From contig NZ_VLKH01000010.1 in assembly GCF_007830175.1 (NCBI RefSeq), positions 1 through 64,000 on the forward strand: 64,000 nt of DNA, in the 5' to 3' direction. The notes beneath the pieces are model-generated. The model was not told the DNA's origin. It was given only the letters and a program-made list of their open reading frames with translations, and did not search any database. The stretch comes from Sedimentibacter saalensis (GTDB taxonomy: Bacteria > Bacillota > Clostridia > Tissierellales > Sedimentibacteraceae). The translations under genes and the position numbers were made by a program. Below are positions 56,001 through 64,000 of the stretch, piece by piece. Numbering within the stretch: the first letter of the stretch is position 1; every line of letters starts with the position of its first letter.

Positions 56001-57393
56001 TCAATTTAAGTTCCTCCATAAAAATAGCAATATCATTAACTCCTTTTTCTGAAGCAATCCCTGTAACATCTTCATCTGTTAAGGGTAAAATTTTATACTC
56101 TACAAAATGTTCCAACTCAATCTTAAAGTTTGTTCTTGAAGAAATAATAATTTTAACTTCTACATCTCCATTTATAGCAGATCCGATATCTCTGATTAAA
56201 TCAGCTACATTTTCACTTTTCATTTCGTCTAATCCGTCAATAATAAGAACAGGAGTTTTATTGTCGATGGTATTATGTTGTGCATAACCGACATACCTTT
56301 TTATAGTTTCATAGTTTGTATTTCTAAGGCTTATCCATATAGGAAAATAATCCTCATTATCTTGAAAACTCCAATAAATGCTTGTAAGTACAAATGATTT
56401 GCCAACACCAGCGTCGCCAAGCAATAGAATGCTATTATTATTTTTTAAGAGCGTTTCAATATTTACTCCTATCAGACCTGTAAATACGGAATCACGTTCA
56501 TTAAATGAAGTTTTACTTGAGACTTTTTTATATCTTCTACTTAGGACTTTTTCAATTTTAGGGGGAATGTCAAATTTCCATTCATGTGATTTTAGTTCCT
56601 TTTTTTTAGGAAACATCAATTGCGCTAGAAAAGATGATACCGCAAAAACATATCTATAAGCGTAGTTAATTTTACTATCCGCTATATCAAGCAATAAAAA
56701 CTCATTTCTTGTGCCTCTATCCTGTTTAAATAGAGCACCAACAGAATGAATGTCTGTATCATGTTCCAAAAAATCGGGAACATTAACATAGCCATGTTGA
56801 TGTCCATAGAACACAAAATTGGCATGAGTTGAAATTAATTCTGCAGAATTTACAACAACCCGATCAGCCCCTTCTTGAGCACAGGGAGGATGGTGCATAA
56901 AAATAATGTTTTTGCAATTAGCTTTCATATTGCTTTTTAACTCTGTAATATTTATTTCTCCGTTGGCATCGTGTCTGCGAGCTAATACTGAATCAACAAA
57001 AACCATATTAAACCCTGAGAGAGTTTCAGAAAAAATAGAAATTTCATTTGTGAACTTGAAATCCGGATTTAAACTATGTCGCGCGTAAAACTCATCAAAT
57101 TCACAGATTATGTTCCCATCCTTAATTTCGTGATTTCCCGGTATAAAATAAAACCGTGCATCATTGAATTCGCTTTTAAGCATATTAATAAACCTGCTTG
57201 CTTCTGCAAATTTCACTGTATTATTACCTTTACCACCACAGTCAATAATATCACCTAAAACGGCAATTGCAATGGTCTCATCATCTTTCATTTTAGCTTT
57301 CACTCTTTTAATCAGTTCACTGCCGATTTTGTCAATTACTTGCCAATCATTCTTCTCTCTAAAATGTAAATCAGATAATATTAGTAATTTCAT
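53035..57393 (-). CDS. Metallophosphoesterase-NACHT NTPase-helical repeat protein
   Basis: 1452 residues from the ATG at 57393 (CAGGAG site). Residues 1-270 are a calcineurin-like phosphoesterase: SDLHF (D8, H10), GDIIDCG (about 46), PGNHE (about 86), MHHPP (about 165), GHQHG (about 199). A NACHT/STAND ATPase follows: Walker A LLLGDAGVGKS (about 322), Walker B LIIDGLDEM (about 385), ISSRTN (about 415). The remaining 900 residues are helical and HEAT-like. The layout, an N-terminal enzyme, a central NTPase and a C-terminal repeat sensor, is that of NLR-like defence proteins (Avs/bNACHT). The effector would cut nucleic acid or nucleotides on activation. Defence is inferred. Confidence 0.88.
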   Translation of the reverse strand: MKLLILSDLHFREKNDWQVIDKIGSELIKRVKAKMKDDETIAIAVLGDIIDCGGKGNNTVKFAEASRFINMLKSEFNDARFYFIPGNHEIKDGNIICEFDEFYARHSLNPDFKFTNEISIFSETLSGFNMVFVDSVLARRHDANGEINITELKSNMKANCKNIIFMHHPPCAQEGADRVVVNSAELISTHANFVFYGHQHGYVNVPDFLEHDTDIHSVGALFKQDRGTRNEFLLLDIADSKINYAYRYVFAVSSFLAQLMFPKKKELKSHEWKFDIPPKIEKVLSRRYKKVSSKTSFNERDSVFTGLIGVNIETLLKNNNSILLLGDAGVGKSFVLTSIYWSFQDNEDYFPIWISLRNTNYETIKRYVGYAQHNTIDNKTPVLIIDGLDEMKSENVADLIRDIGSAINGDVEVKIIISSRTNFKIELEHFVEYKILPLTDEDVTGIASEKGVNDIAIFMEELKLKNCLPLAKIPFYLFDIINIYKEKGSLPERNQLLIHMILSRFKNADDRYQCKYSESILGNEYNILLALKKLAFFMQSHHEYSLANLKYTRILETNIREQLRKTGLVVYQEAQYATSWEFEHNIFREFLVADLLKEISFDELLNIITYDEEKTKLRPSWVNVTSFLLSMREDSMLKEWLIQNAKDIICEIESDRLTLADRNDVFIAILQDCFAKGTPVYTYYNVEKLTRYFQSEETIKFILSVLKQSDRYYEVLSVLHILCYCTSFYCSEDLILEEILKYLSADVSENIVVRAIKALSNLCKSNLSKNISIIFPFIKNDNRVEVAGAVCDLFAINNISDEYADYILEKLSNVCEFCESYSAEKSLMHAVGSFYNLNNLLSAMELLCKMDAPYRFYKSDELFTELIEKIHTILRGRDEHHIDTLIGIFIIASKKHYSKKTNALKQYFIGTNNLAKAFNKILELDLPDIDMLFAIETIMDESLTKILVEHYSANKVDAEIVKWYARRLPQGSPIFESLNRAVIEKENCDIYTEPRIDWEENNKIGNQKYFDSLLDKTEFESLINELIDFLHPEITCGELLGDSFSKVPNDREDMHNLVTALYHNGNAEWKVVDFVNSIDWDNFSIFQICKMLKDDKGILFDEPQKNVLEEYYNKMIQEINFETFDERLPTSDAILSYAEQLVFLMRRYDFACNDEKILEFLMLPWYVFESSSVSSESEILKFVSDKISDPLKLRRKILENIRKKSLNPHASQTHILYCLEYKLPDAVNLATDLFKSTDENSRYLRNAAVDYLITLSGEKYVDDLIDANIDEDMLRYLAIKLENVNTNLISILIEKNQQSTTRMLFLEELIIHNSEYALQVYTELVKERNGLPDKHTDTMSVPEITHSIREVNDISLLDHVMNLFAICLGEGFEDKDGFGLFSSLNSSIQQLIQVDKIKVKEKLQKMITDYPENEKLKANCNWHIHNIEKVQNVSGDTPWSFKMIIEYLNRFN

Positions 57394-57932
57394 TTTAATT
57401 CTCCTGCTAAATTTATGCGCTCGACTTTCATATAAACTTTTAAGAAGTAAGAACAAATTAATTTAATTGTAGTATCAGTACAAATATGTAGCTCTACATT
57501 ACAAGTCTATTTTCTGTTAAACTAGTTTAATTTAATGAGTAATCATCTTTATTATACACCTTATGATTATTTCAAAATGTATAGTATAAAATTGAAAAGA
57601 TTATACAAGTTAATAAAAATTTTGTAGAACTGAATGCAGCTCTACACTTTGCTACTTTTATCCTTCAATCAATGCAGTAAGCTCCTGCAGTACGCTCTCA
57701 CTGTTTGATTTTGGCAGGTACAGAAGTGAGCCCTGAGTTTCTGAAAGGTATCATGCACATACAAATTGTTTGTTGTTTGTAAATGTAGAGTACAAATCTG
57801 CAATAGAGATTTGTTGTTTTTCAACCCTCTGTTAAAAATAAGCATAATCAATTAGACTTTCATTTCATTTCGTAAAAGGGTAGATCATAAATATTAGAGG
57901 AAGTTGGAAATAACAGTAATTATTTTCTCGCG
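57394..57932. other. 539-base gap between the NACHT and KAP genes
   Basis: AT-rich leader of the NACHT gene with a near-palindrome TGTAGAGCTACA (minus strand, about 57488-57499), whose half AGCTCTACA recurs near 57640. On the minus strand, 57658-57750 holds a protein-like fragment (SLLYLPKSNSESVLQELTA, ending in a stop) with no start, a remnant of an unidentified gene. No intact gene was seen. Confidence 0.5.
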
Positions 57933-59876
57933 TTATCCATTTGACAGCTCATGAGCATTTTCCGTACATTTAGATGCAATCAATTCCTCAACTGCGTGAA
58001 TAAATCTTTCTGTATGCAACACTGCAATAGCTTTTTTCTTCATTTGATAATCTTGAATTTGTTCTTTTAATAAATCCCTTAGTTTAGAAAATCCTTTTAG
58101 ACTTTTTTCAATCTCTATATATGGTGATTCAACATTACATTCCCACATATCTTTGAAATAGTTAACAAACAGCTTCTTTCCAGCATTATCATCTAGAGCA
58201 AATGCTTGCGCTGTTACTATTGCCATTTCTTCATCAAATATGTTAAACCTTTTATTTTGAGTAATCACGAAAGATGAAGATGCAAGCTCTTTCATTTTTT
58301 CAATGTAAAGTTTTCGATTCCTGAAAAACATCAATCTATCACTAAGCGCAAAATCAGAGATAAGCTTATATATACACCATTCTTCATTAGTAAAATGTTC
58401 CTTATTGTCATCTCCAATAACATGAAATAATATTTGGCCTTCTGGCAATGCCTCTTTAAGGCTCTCTATGCTCTTACCGACTCCTCCCTTAACTTTATCC
58501 CAATCTATCGCTACAGGAAAGGAGTATCCGTAGTATCTTGCCCAACTGCTATTCTCAATAAAAAGAACATAATCATCTAAAGTCAAGCTCCCCTTATATG
58601 CGCTATTGAGAAAATCTTCAAAACCCTTATCGATTATCTCTTCGTCAACATCCATTATCCGATTAGCTTTTATAATCTCACATGGCTTTTGTGCTTCTTT
58701 GCGTTTCTTTATGATTTCAATCTCGTGCGATATAGCATCCTCATTCCAAACACCATGAAGTATCCATTGTTTTACAGCACTAAACATATATTTATCTTGA
58801 AAAACTGGGTATAGCTTACGCACTTTTCCGTCAGAAAAAAGGGTACCGTAATAACCTTCTTTAGCAATATCTGCTTTATATGAAATCACATATGATGCAA
58901 AACTATAAAACCAGTCAGCAATATTTTCAAATTCATTACAACGCAATATACTATATACACGATAAAAATCACTTATTGCACATTTTAAACTTCTGATGTT
59001 ATGAGGTCTTCTCTGCGGTTGCTCCCTTTCATTTCTAGTGGGCTTCTCGTCATAACCAAAAGCATTTCTATCTGGTGCAAATAATTCTAATAGTCCTTCT
59101 TCACACCTTTCCACGAATGCGTTATATTCACTGTCCTTATATTTAATATCTTTAATAACAGCATGTACTATTTTAGTGTAATCTGGCAAATATTGCACAG
59201 TTCTCTGAATGATTTTTTCCTTGATTTCTGTGTATGAAATCTCTCCATGTTCCATTTGAGTGGGCTTATCGATCGTCAAAGTGGCTTTTTTCTCATCCGG
59301 CTCGACTTTGCTATTTTTAGAAGAAACAAACTGTATTTCGGCAGTTATTTGAGTTGGTTCCTGTTTAGTTTTAATCTTTTCTTGATTTGCAACAATAATC
59401 GTGTGATACTTTTGATTTTCGCAATAATCATTAATAATGCCCAAAACATCTACACTACACATCCTGCAACGTTCTAAATCATCAAAAACGAGTATTACTG
59501 ATTTGTCTTCCATTTTCTTGTTAATTGGAAAGAAAGAAGTCACATCTGTAGAAGCGATACCCCTTAACCATTCCGGAAGAAATTCTAATTTTGCAATGAG
59601 CTTTTTACCCTCACCGACTTTTTCAGCAACTTCATCAATACCCTTAACTTTGCAATATGCTACTATCCATGCATTCTTAACAGCATTATGTATTTCTTCA
59701 GGTGAAGATATGCCAAACAATGATACTCGTAGAACTACTGCTTCATCAGTAAGAGCATCTTTTAATTCATTCTCTATGAGATATGTTTTTCCACATCCCC
59801 ATTCCCCTGTTAGTAGCAACGCACCTACAGGCTCGATTTCTCTGCAATAGTATAATAATTCATCTAATGTATTCAT
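57933..59876 (-). CDS. KAP-like P-loop NTPase
   Basis: 647-residue P-loop protein of the KAP type: Walker A LLTGEWGCGKTYL (G24-T31) very near the N-terminus, Walker B VILVFDDLERCR (about 126-137), with the characteristic DDLER/C signature. Typical KAP proteins carry inserted membrane segments; none is visible here, so it is soluble. The C-terminal half is charged and helical without a known enzyme domain. KAP NTPases occur in phage exclusion (PifA) and in defence islands. It sits upstream of the NACHT gene on the same strand, and a joint role is possible. Confidence 0.8.
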   Translation of the reverse strand: MNTLDELLYYCREIEPVGALLLTGEWGCGKTYLIENELKDALTDEAVVLRVSLFGISSPEEIHNAVKNAWIVAYCKVKGIDEVAEKVGEGKKLIAKLEFLPEWLRGIASTDVTSFFPINKKMEDKSVILVFDDLERCRMCSVDVLGIINDYCENQKYHTIIVANQEKIKTKQEPTQITAEIQFVSSKNSKVEPDEKKATLTIDKPTQMEHGEISYTEIKEKIIQRTVQYLPDYTKIVHAVIKDIKYKDSEYNAFVERCEEGLLELFAPDRNAFGYDEKPTRNEREQPQRRPHNIRSLKCAISDFYRVYSILRCNEFENIADWFYSFASYVISYKADIAKEGYYGTLFSDGKVRKLYPVFQDKYMFSAVKQWILHGVWNEDAISHEIEIIKKRKEAQKPCEIIKANRIMDVDEEIIDKGFEDFLNSAYKGSLTLDDYVLFIENSSWARYYGYSFPVAIDWDKVKGGVGKSIESLKEALPEGQILFHVIGDDNKEHFTNEEWCIYKLISDFALSDRLMFFRNRKLYIEKMKELASSSFVITQNKRFNIFDEEMAIVTAQAFALDDNAGKKLFVNYFKDMWECNVESPYIEIEKSLKGFSKLRDLLKEQIQDYQMKKKAIAVLHTERFIHAVEELIASKCTENAHELSNG

Positions 59877-60279
59877 ATTGTTATCTCACTTCCGAAAATT
59901 AATCATCGCGTTTTCCAATATTCAGTCAGTTCCTATTTAATCATTGGCAGTTCTCCGTTTTGATTTATAAATCACATTTATTCTACTATTAATTGCAAGT
60001 TAAGTCAATCGTTTACAATGTATCAAAAACAGTGGTTTTTGACACGTAAATAATTTCAATTTTCAATAGCTTGGTACTCTAAAGTGTACCAAATAATATT
60101 TTACAATCTATTGTTATAAGAAACGTTTGTGATACAATAACTTTAAAAAATAAATTGGTTTTTAAGTGATTGTATGATATGCTCGAGTAAGTTGTACAGA
60201 AAATCAAAATTGTATTCTAAGATTAGATGATACAAGAAAATCTTTTATATCATAAATTTGAAGAAAGGTAATAAAGTAA
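59877..60279. other. 403-base divergent gap: KAP promoter and palindromes
   Basis: On the minus strand TTGACT (60003-60008), exactly 17 bases, TAGAAT (59980-59985) is a good promoter for the KAP gene. Next to it are the palindromes CAAAAAC-AGT-GGTTTTTG (about 60026-60041) and TGGTAC-N6-GTGTACCA-like (about 60069-60090), possible operators. No gene was seen. Confidence 0.6.
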
Positions 60280-60732
60280 GTGGATTATATAAAAGTAATG
60301 CGAGAGTTAATTGGAGATAGACCTTTACTTCTCGTTGGGACAATTGTTATTGCATTTAAAGATGACATGATATTATTACAAAAAAGAGCAGATATTGGCG
60401 TATGGGGTTATCCAGGAGGTTATATGGAAATTGGTGAAACAACTGAAGAATCTGCAAAACGAGAGTTTAAAGAAGAAACAGGTTTAATTGCAAATGACAT
60501 AAAGTTATATGGTGCTTTTGCTGGAGAAAATAGACATTATACTTATCCAAACGGCCACGAGGTATATTGTACTGATATTGTGTATACTTGCTTCGATTTT
60601 TCCCAGTCAGATAATGCACATGATGATGAAGTAACTGAAGTTAAATGGTTCCCATTAAACAACCTACCAAAAAACATAGCTTCTTCACAAAAAGATATAA
60701 TTGAGAAGTTTATATTAGAATATCGTAAGTAA
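60280..60732 (+). CDS. NUDIX hydrolase
   Basis: 150-residue nucleoside-diphosphate-X hydrolase. The full Nudix box is visible: GGYMEIGETTEESAKREF followed by KEETGL, i.e. G-x5-E-x7-REUxEExGU (about 48-70). The start is GTG at 60280 with a distant AAAGG. The substrate could be an oxidised nucleotide, a dinucleoside polyphosphate or an ADP-ribose derivative. In this island it may be cargo or a metabolic partner of a nucleotide-based defence; I have no direct evidence for the latter. Confidence 0.92.
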   Translation: MDYIKVMRELIGDRPLLLVGTIVIAFKDDMILLQKRADIGVWGYPGGYMEIGETTEESAKREFKEETGLIANDIKLYGAFAGENRHYTYPNGHEVYCTDIVYTCFDFSQSDNAHDDEVTEVKWFPLNNLPKNIASSQKDIIEKFILEYRK

Positions 60733-61053
60733 AATATATGATTCAATTTTTTTGGTTTAAAGTCTACAAAAAATTACGGAATTAGCCCACTATAAGATAT
60801 GAGATATTGATTGGTAAAAACACAAGCAAGATATTTAGTAAGTGAACAGATGAAGTTTCCGATTTTATATTTATATCTAAAATCACTTAAGAGGTATCAT
60901 ATAAATGAATCCCTTAAGTGACTTTTTGCCAAAAAACTATGATACTACTTTAAATTTTATGTATGAATTTACTTGCGATTTGTAGTGATTTTTATAAGTT
61001 TTCCCTCAAAACTAAACCAGTTCGTACATGATACGGCACCTCTTTTTTCTGCT
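60733..61053. other. Gap with the NUDIX terminator
   Basis: TCACTTAAG (60883-60891) pairs with CTTAAGTGA (60913-60921), followed by CTTTTT: an intrinsic terminator for the NUDIX gene. The remainder is AT-rich with nothing recognised. Confidence 0.75.
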
Positions 61054-61572
61054 TTATATGTTTATTGCCTTATTTAAGTATGCAGCAAATATATTACCAC
61101 TTGAATAAAAGTTTTTTTCCTTAAGTAGACTTACATCTTCATGATTTATTGTTACTTCTACATTGCTTAATACATATTTTAAATGGTCAGGATATTTTTG
61201 AGATAGACTATCATAGTTTTCCATAACAAACTCAGCTAAACCCACTATATCCTTTAAATCAAAATCTCCATCTTTGAATTTTTTGATTAAATCTATAGCG
61301 AAATCTTCTTTTTTTATGCAATACATATTGCCAGCAAAATAGTCACCAATTTTTCCTTGCCACTGATTTAATTTATTAATGTCAGAGATCCATAGATCGC
61401 TTCTTAATACACTTAAAGGAACTTGCATTAATAAATTAAACTCTTCACTTGTTAATTCTGGTATTCCATATTTAATATCATCTAATAAACTTGAAATGGT
61501 ATTAATATCGTATTCACCAGAGATAAAAGTTTTACTGTATTCATTAAAAGTTCTTTGTAAATCAATATTCAT
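61054..61572 (-). CDS. Unrecognised soluble acidic protein
   Basis: 172 residues starting MNIDLQRTFNEYSK; helical, acidic, no signal or membrane segment. Motifs such as ELTSEEFNLLMQVPLSVLRSDLW and KDGDFDLKDIVGLAEFVME resemble the general style of small immunity-type proteins but match no family I can name. It has a GGGAG site. Its neighbours are the NUDIX gene (convergent) and the recombinase (same strand, upstream). Confidence 0.65.
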   Translation of the reverse strand: MNIDLQRTFNEYSKTFISGEYDINTISSLLDDIKYGIPELTSEEFNLLMQVPLSVLRSDLWISDINKLNQWQGKIGDYFAGNMYCIKKEDFAIDLIKKFKDGDFDLKDIVGLAEFVMENYDSLSQKYPDHLKYVLSNVEVTINHEDVSLLKEKNFYSSGNIFAAYLNKAINI

Positions 61573-61877
61573 AGTATTCTCCCTTTTATATTATTCTTAT
61601 ATAAATATATTTACATAACAGCTTGTTTATGTATAAGGAGTGATAATTTTAAAAATTAGTCTCAAGATTTAAGCATTTTATAACATAAAATATACTATGA
61701 AAATATGTAAAATCTCAATGAGAAAACGTTTAAAACTTCAACGTTTTACATTGAAATGGTTTAATTGTGTTGGAATAAGTAACCGAAACTTATAAGTATT
61801 GATAACCTAATTGTTTATAATAATTTTAACAAAATTCCAGTGTCATATCTTGTAGTCATATTGTTACTTTTTCAAGT
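61573..61877. other. 305-base AT-rich gap
   Basis: One hairpin, AAAACGTT with AACGTTTT (about 61723-61748), is visible. No gene or T-tract terminator seen. Confidence 0.4.
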
Positions 61878-62486
61878 TTAATGGCCTAAGAAATGGTTAT
61901 ATTCTTTAACACGTCTATAAAATGTACTTTTTTTCATTTCTAACATTTCAATAGCTTTAACTGCAGTTAATTTTCCCTTTTTCCAATCATTATAAACATT
62001 TTTAAAGTTTTCATTGACTATCTTTTTCCTACCTTTATACAATCCCTTACTTTTTGCTATTGCAATACCTTCTGCTTGACGTGCTTTTATTTTAATGCGT
62101 TCTTTTTCTGCCATATATGCAAGTAGTTCAAATACTATATTTGCAATTAGTTTCTTTTCTAGATCTGATTTATTTTTTGTATTTAATATTGGTGTGTCTA
62201 ATACAGCAATATCAATTCCGTTAGATTGGATTTCCTGCCATTCATTTTTTATCATATCCATATTTCTTCCTAAGCGATCCAATTCTTTAATAACTAAGGT
62301 GTCACCATCCCTGAGCAAACTATTTTTCAAGGTCAAATATCCGTTTCGATTAAAGTCTTTACCGCTAACTTTATCTTCAATAATATCTCTTTCATCAACT
62401 CCATATTCCAATAATGCTTGTTTTTGTCTATCGGTATTTTGTTCTTTACTGCTGACCCTTATGTAACCATATATTTTATTTGACAT
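61878..62486 (-). CDS. Serine recombinase (resolvase/invertase)
   Basis: 202-residue small serine recombinase. The catalytic Ser is in GYIRVSSKEQNTDRQ (about residue 12). KELDRLGRNMD carries the active-site Arg. The long E-helix (ELLAYMAEKERIKIKARQAEGI) leads to a C-terminal helix-turn-helix DNA-binding domain (KLTAVKAIEMLEMKKSTFYRRV). It is Tn3-resolvase/Pin-like in size and lacks the large C-terminal domain of phage-type integrases. It may have mobilised or resolved the surrounding island, but no transposase or terminal repeats were found with it. Confidence 0.92.
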   Translation of the reverse strand: MSNKIYGYIRVSSKEQNTDRQKQALLEYGVDERDIIEDKVSGKDFNRNGYLTLKNSLLRDGDTLVIKELDRLGRNMDMIKNEWQEIQSNGIDIAVLDTPILNTKNKSDLEKKLIANIVFELLAYMAEKERIKIKARQAEGIAIAKSKGLYKGRKKIVNENFKNVYNDWKKGKLTAVKAIEMLEMKKSTFYRRVKEYNHFLGH

Positions 62487-62921
62487 TATTTCTTCCCCTT
62501 TACGTAATTTATACTAAAATAATAACATTTATGTTCCAATAGAATCAAGAGGGGTTGTGATACGTTCCATAGTTGCTTTTTGTAGTTATATGGGACGGTT
62601 TAAATGTAATTTTTGATGTGCCATTGAGGTATACTCTAGTGACATATATTAATATTGCTTTTTTAAGAAGAGTTGTAACTAATTTATATGTTTGTTTAAT
62701 AGTAATGATAAATCCTTATATAAAGAACTTTTCAATAGCTTGTCTGACCATTTGCATTAACAAGAAGCATATCTTTCATAAATCAACAGTTATAATATAA
62801 TAGATTATAAAGACATATGGAAATTCTTGTAATAGTATGTTATGATAATTTTGTTTCAAAATTATGCTCACCAGTATAAGTCAAATCTTAACAATAAAAA
62901 AATATAAAGGTGCAAAAGACT
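62487..62921. other. 435-base AT-rich gap
   Basis: Separates the divergent recombinase and membrane-protein genes. Some frames are open but none shows a plausible start, ribosome site or protein-like composition. It may hold recombinase binding sites that I could not define. Confidence 0.4.
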
Positions 62922-63482
62922 ATGAAAAAAAAACAAAATATAAGCAAAAAGTATAGAAATTGGTTTGACTTTATTTTTCCTTCAAGGAAGATAAATATTA
63001 TGATTGCAAGTCTATTACTTTTTATAATTACTTTATTAGTTATTTTATTTCTTTTTAATTATAATGAGGATTTTCCAATTTTTACTGCAGAATTACTAAA
63101 AAGCCTATCTGAATTTTCCATGACTGTAATATTTGCTATTATAGCTTTAGGAATTAGCGTTTTTCAATCAGATAATCAGTTGATTGGAGGAGATAATAAT
63201 GAAAATAGACAAGAGTTATTTATAAGATATATTTTCTCTATATTTCCTACTATAGTAATGGTAATTTTAGGGTTTATTGTTGCCATATTATTTGAACAGA
63301 GCAATTTTTTAATTCATATTTATTCTATTATAATGATTCTTATGATGGTAAAAACAATTACTGGAATAATGAAGTACTTTATATCTTTTATGAATATTAA
63401 GATTAGCATATATCCAAATCTTAGTAATACCGAACAAATTAGCAACGTATTAAAATGCAAAAACATGTGTCATATCTTATAA
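62922..63482 (+). CDS. Hypothetical four-segment membrane protein
   Basis: 186 residues from the ATG at 62922 (AAAGGTG site). A positively charged N-terminus precedes hydrophobic segments at about 24-46, 60-78, 100-122 and 126-146. The Asp/Asn-rich loop SVFQSDNQLIGGDNNENRQE lies between segments 2 and 3. No family recognised. Its base composition is more AT-rich than the neighbours, as for island genes. The HEPN-like gene starts 103 bases later on the same strand and may be cotranscribed. Confidence 0.7.
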   Translation: MKKKQNISKKYRNWFDFIFPSRKINIMIASLLLFIITLLVILFLFNYNEDFPIFTAELLKSLSEFSMTVIFAIIALGISVFQSDNQLIGGDNNENRQELFIRYIFSIFPTIVMVILGFIVAILFEQSNFLIHIYSIIMILMMVKTITGIMKYFISFMNIKISIYPNLSNTEQISNVLKCKNMCHIL

Positions 63483-63585
63483 TCAAAAGCTTTTTGAATA
63501 AATAATAATCGCCTACAAACAGAGTATGGCATAATGATATAGATATTAATAGTATATTTTTGAAAGTTCGATAGGAGATATAAAT

Positions 63586-64000
63586 ATGAAATGGGAACAT
63601 GAATTTGCAACAGCACTTTTTAATAATGCGGTTATTTTTTTAAATGAAGCTGTTGGTTTTATAAACTTAGGTTTAAATGAAAGAAGAAATATTGTATTAT
63701 CTATTGTAAATATACAAATTGCTATAGAGTTAGCGTTAAAATCATCCATTGTTAATTATTATGGAGTTAGAACAGTGTTAATGGACCCACAGAGTAGAAT
63801 GACGGATGAAGAAATTGAAAAGTTGTTTAGAGAAAATAGGTTGAAATTAAAAGAGTATAATATGCTAAAAAATTTCACTAAGACAAAAGATGCTAATATT
63901 GAAGTGTATAATTTTGAAAAAACACAATATAAGCATATGGAACAATTTCAGAAATATAGAAATCAAATCTTACATTCTTCATATATTTTTTCTGATGAGG
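63586..64000 (+). CDS. HEPN-like protein, partial at the right edge
   Basis: 138 codons are visible and the gene runs off the window. The ATG at 63586 has an AGGAG site. The protein is helical, beginning MKWEHEFATALFNNAV. Near the edge FQKYRNQILHSSYIF contains the R-N-x3-H pattern of HEPN domains, many of which are RNases in toxin-antitoxin and abortive-infection systems. Its N-terminal helices (EAVGFINLGLNERRNIVLS) also fit HEPN. Only the N-terminal part is seen, so the family is tentative. With the upstream membrane protein it could be a small defence pair. Confidence 0.65.
   Translation, partial: MKWEHEFATALFNNAVIFLNEAVGFINLGLNERRNIVLSIVNIQIAIELALKSSIVNYYGVRTVLMDPQSRMTDEEIEKLFRENRLKLKEYNMLKNFTKTKDANIEVYNFEKTQYKHMEQFQKYRNQILHSSYIFSDE

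Noticed and set aside
57669..57851. Small gene between the NACHT and KAP genes
   Set aside because: The 60-residue frame has no ribosome site and low-complexity content; a different frame there holds only a C-terminal fragment.
61878..62486. Serine recombinase as the site-specific integrase of the tRNA-Arg island
   Set aside because: It is a small resolvase/invertase type; integration into tRNA genes is normally done by tyrosine recombinases, none of which is in the window.
62573..62800. 75-residue plus-strand gene
   Set aside because: No ribosome site and composition typical of random AT-rich translation.

Overview
The window looks like a chromosomal segment of a low-GC, strictly anaerobic Gram-positive bacterium of the Clostridia/Tissierellia type. 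This rests on the AT-rich sequence, AGGAGG-type ribosome sites, HrcA/CIRCE control of groESL, a SigI-RsgI pair, a Met T-box before metG, a LexA box of Firmicutes type before dinB, desulfoferrodoxin, and many lipoprotein and copper-amine-oxidase-N-like secreted proteins. Genus was not determined. No rRNA, CRISPR array, intact insertion sequence or prophage was seen.

Layout. 1-4.4 kb: a 5'-truncated RHS/YD-repeat polymorphic toxin with a distinct C-terminal tip, a candidate immunity gene, and a broken second copy of the RHS core at the left edge. 4.5-14.8 kb: housekeeping and stress genes (groESL, class II aldolase, ABC-F protein plus a Mn-type CDF exporter, sigI-rsgI, dinB). The ABC-F gene has a 200-nt leader containing a 36-codon ORF laid over an attenuator-like hairpin. 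14.9-31 kb: coaX with an ECF transporter, a CYTH protein, a broken ThrE exporter, desulfoferrodoxin, metG with its T-box, a PHP phosphoesterase, a DASS transporter, Xaa-Pro peptidase, glpK, and DUF438/DUF1858 proteins.

30.7-37.4 kb: one TetR-linked operon encoding a two-part Na+/solute symporter, an acyl-CoA ligase, an atypical KASIII-like enzyme, an iron-sulfur flavoprotein and an SDR reductase. It reads as uptake, activation and conversion of an unknown organic acid. 37.5-51 kb: secreted GH3 and transglutaminase proteins, an exported FMN/FAD reductase with an RpiR regulator and paired palindromes upstream, a C-terminal processing protease, and a LysR-YfcC transporter-M20 hydrolase-Ntn hydrolase cluster. 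At 51.3-52.1 kb an XRE regulator/membrane protein pair is preceded by three copies of one palindrome.

From about 52.2 kb the character changes. A degenerate and an intact tRNA-Arg(TCG) lie in tandem, followed by a broken HAD-hydrolase remnant and an accessory island: a 1452-residue metallophosphoesterase-NACHT-repeat protein, a KAP-like P-loop NTPase, a NUDIX hydrolase, an unknown protein, a serine recombinase, a membrane protein and a right-edge partial gene with a HEPN-type RNxxxH motif. This is the best candidate for an undescribed system, probably antiphage defence.

Two dispersed palindromic repeat families are scattered through the older chromosome. Several copies sit inside or beside intrinsic terminators and are bracketed by duplicated terminator or gene-end sequence, which suggests a small mobile repeat that targets 3' ends of genes.
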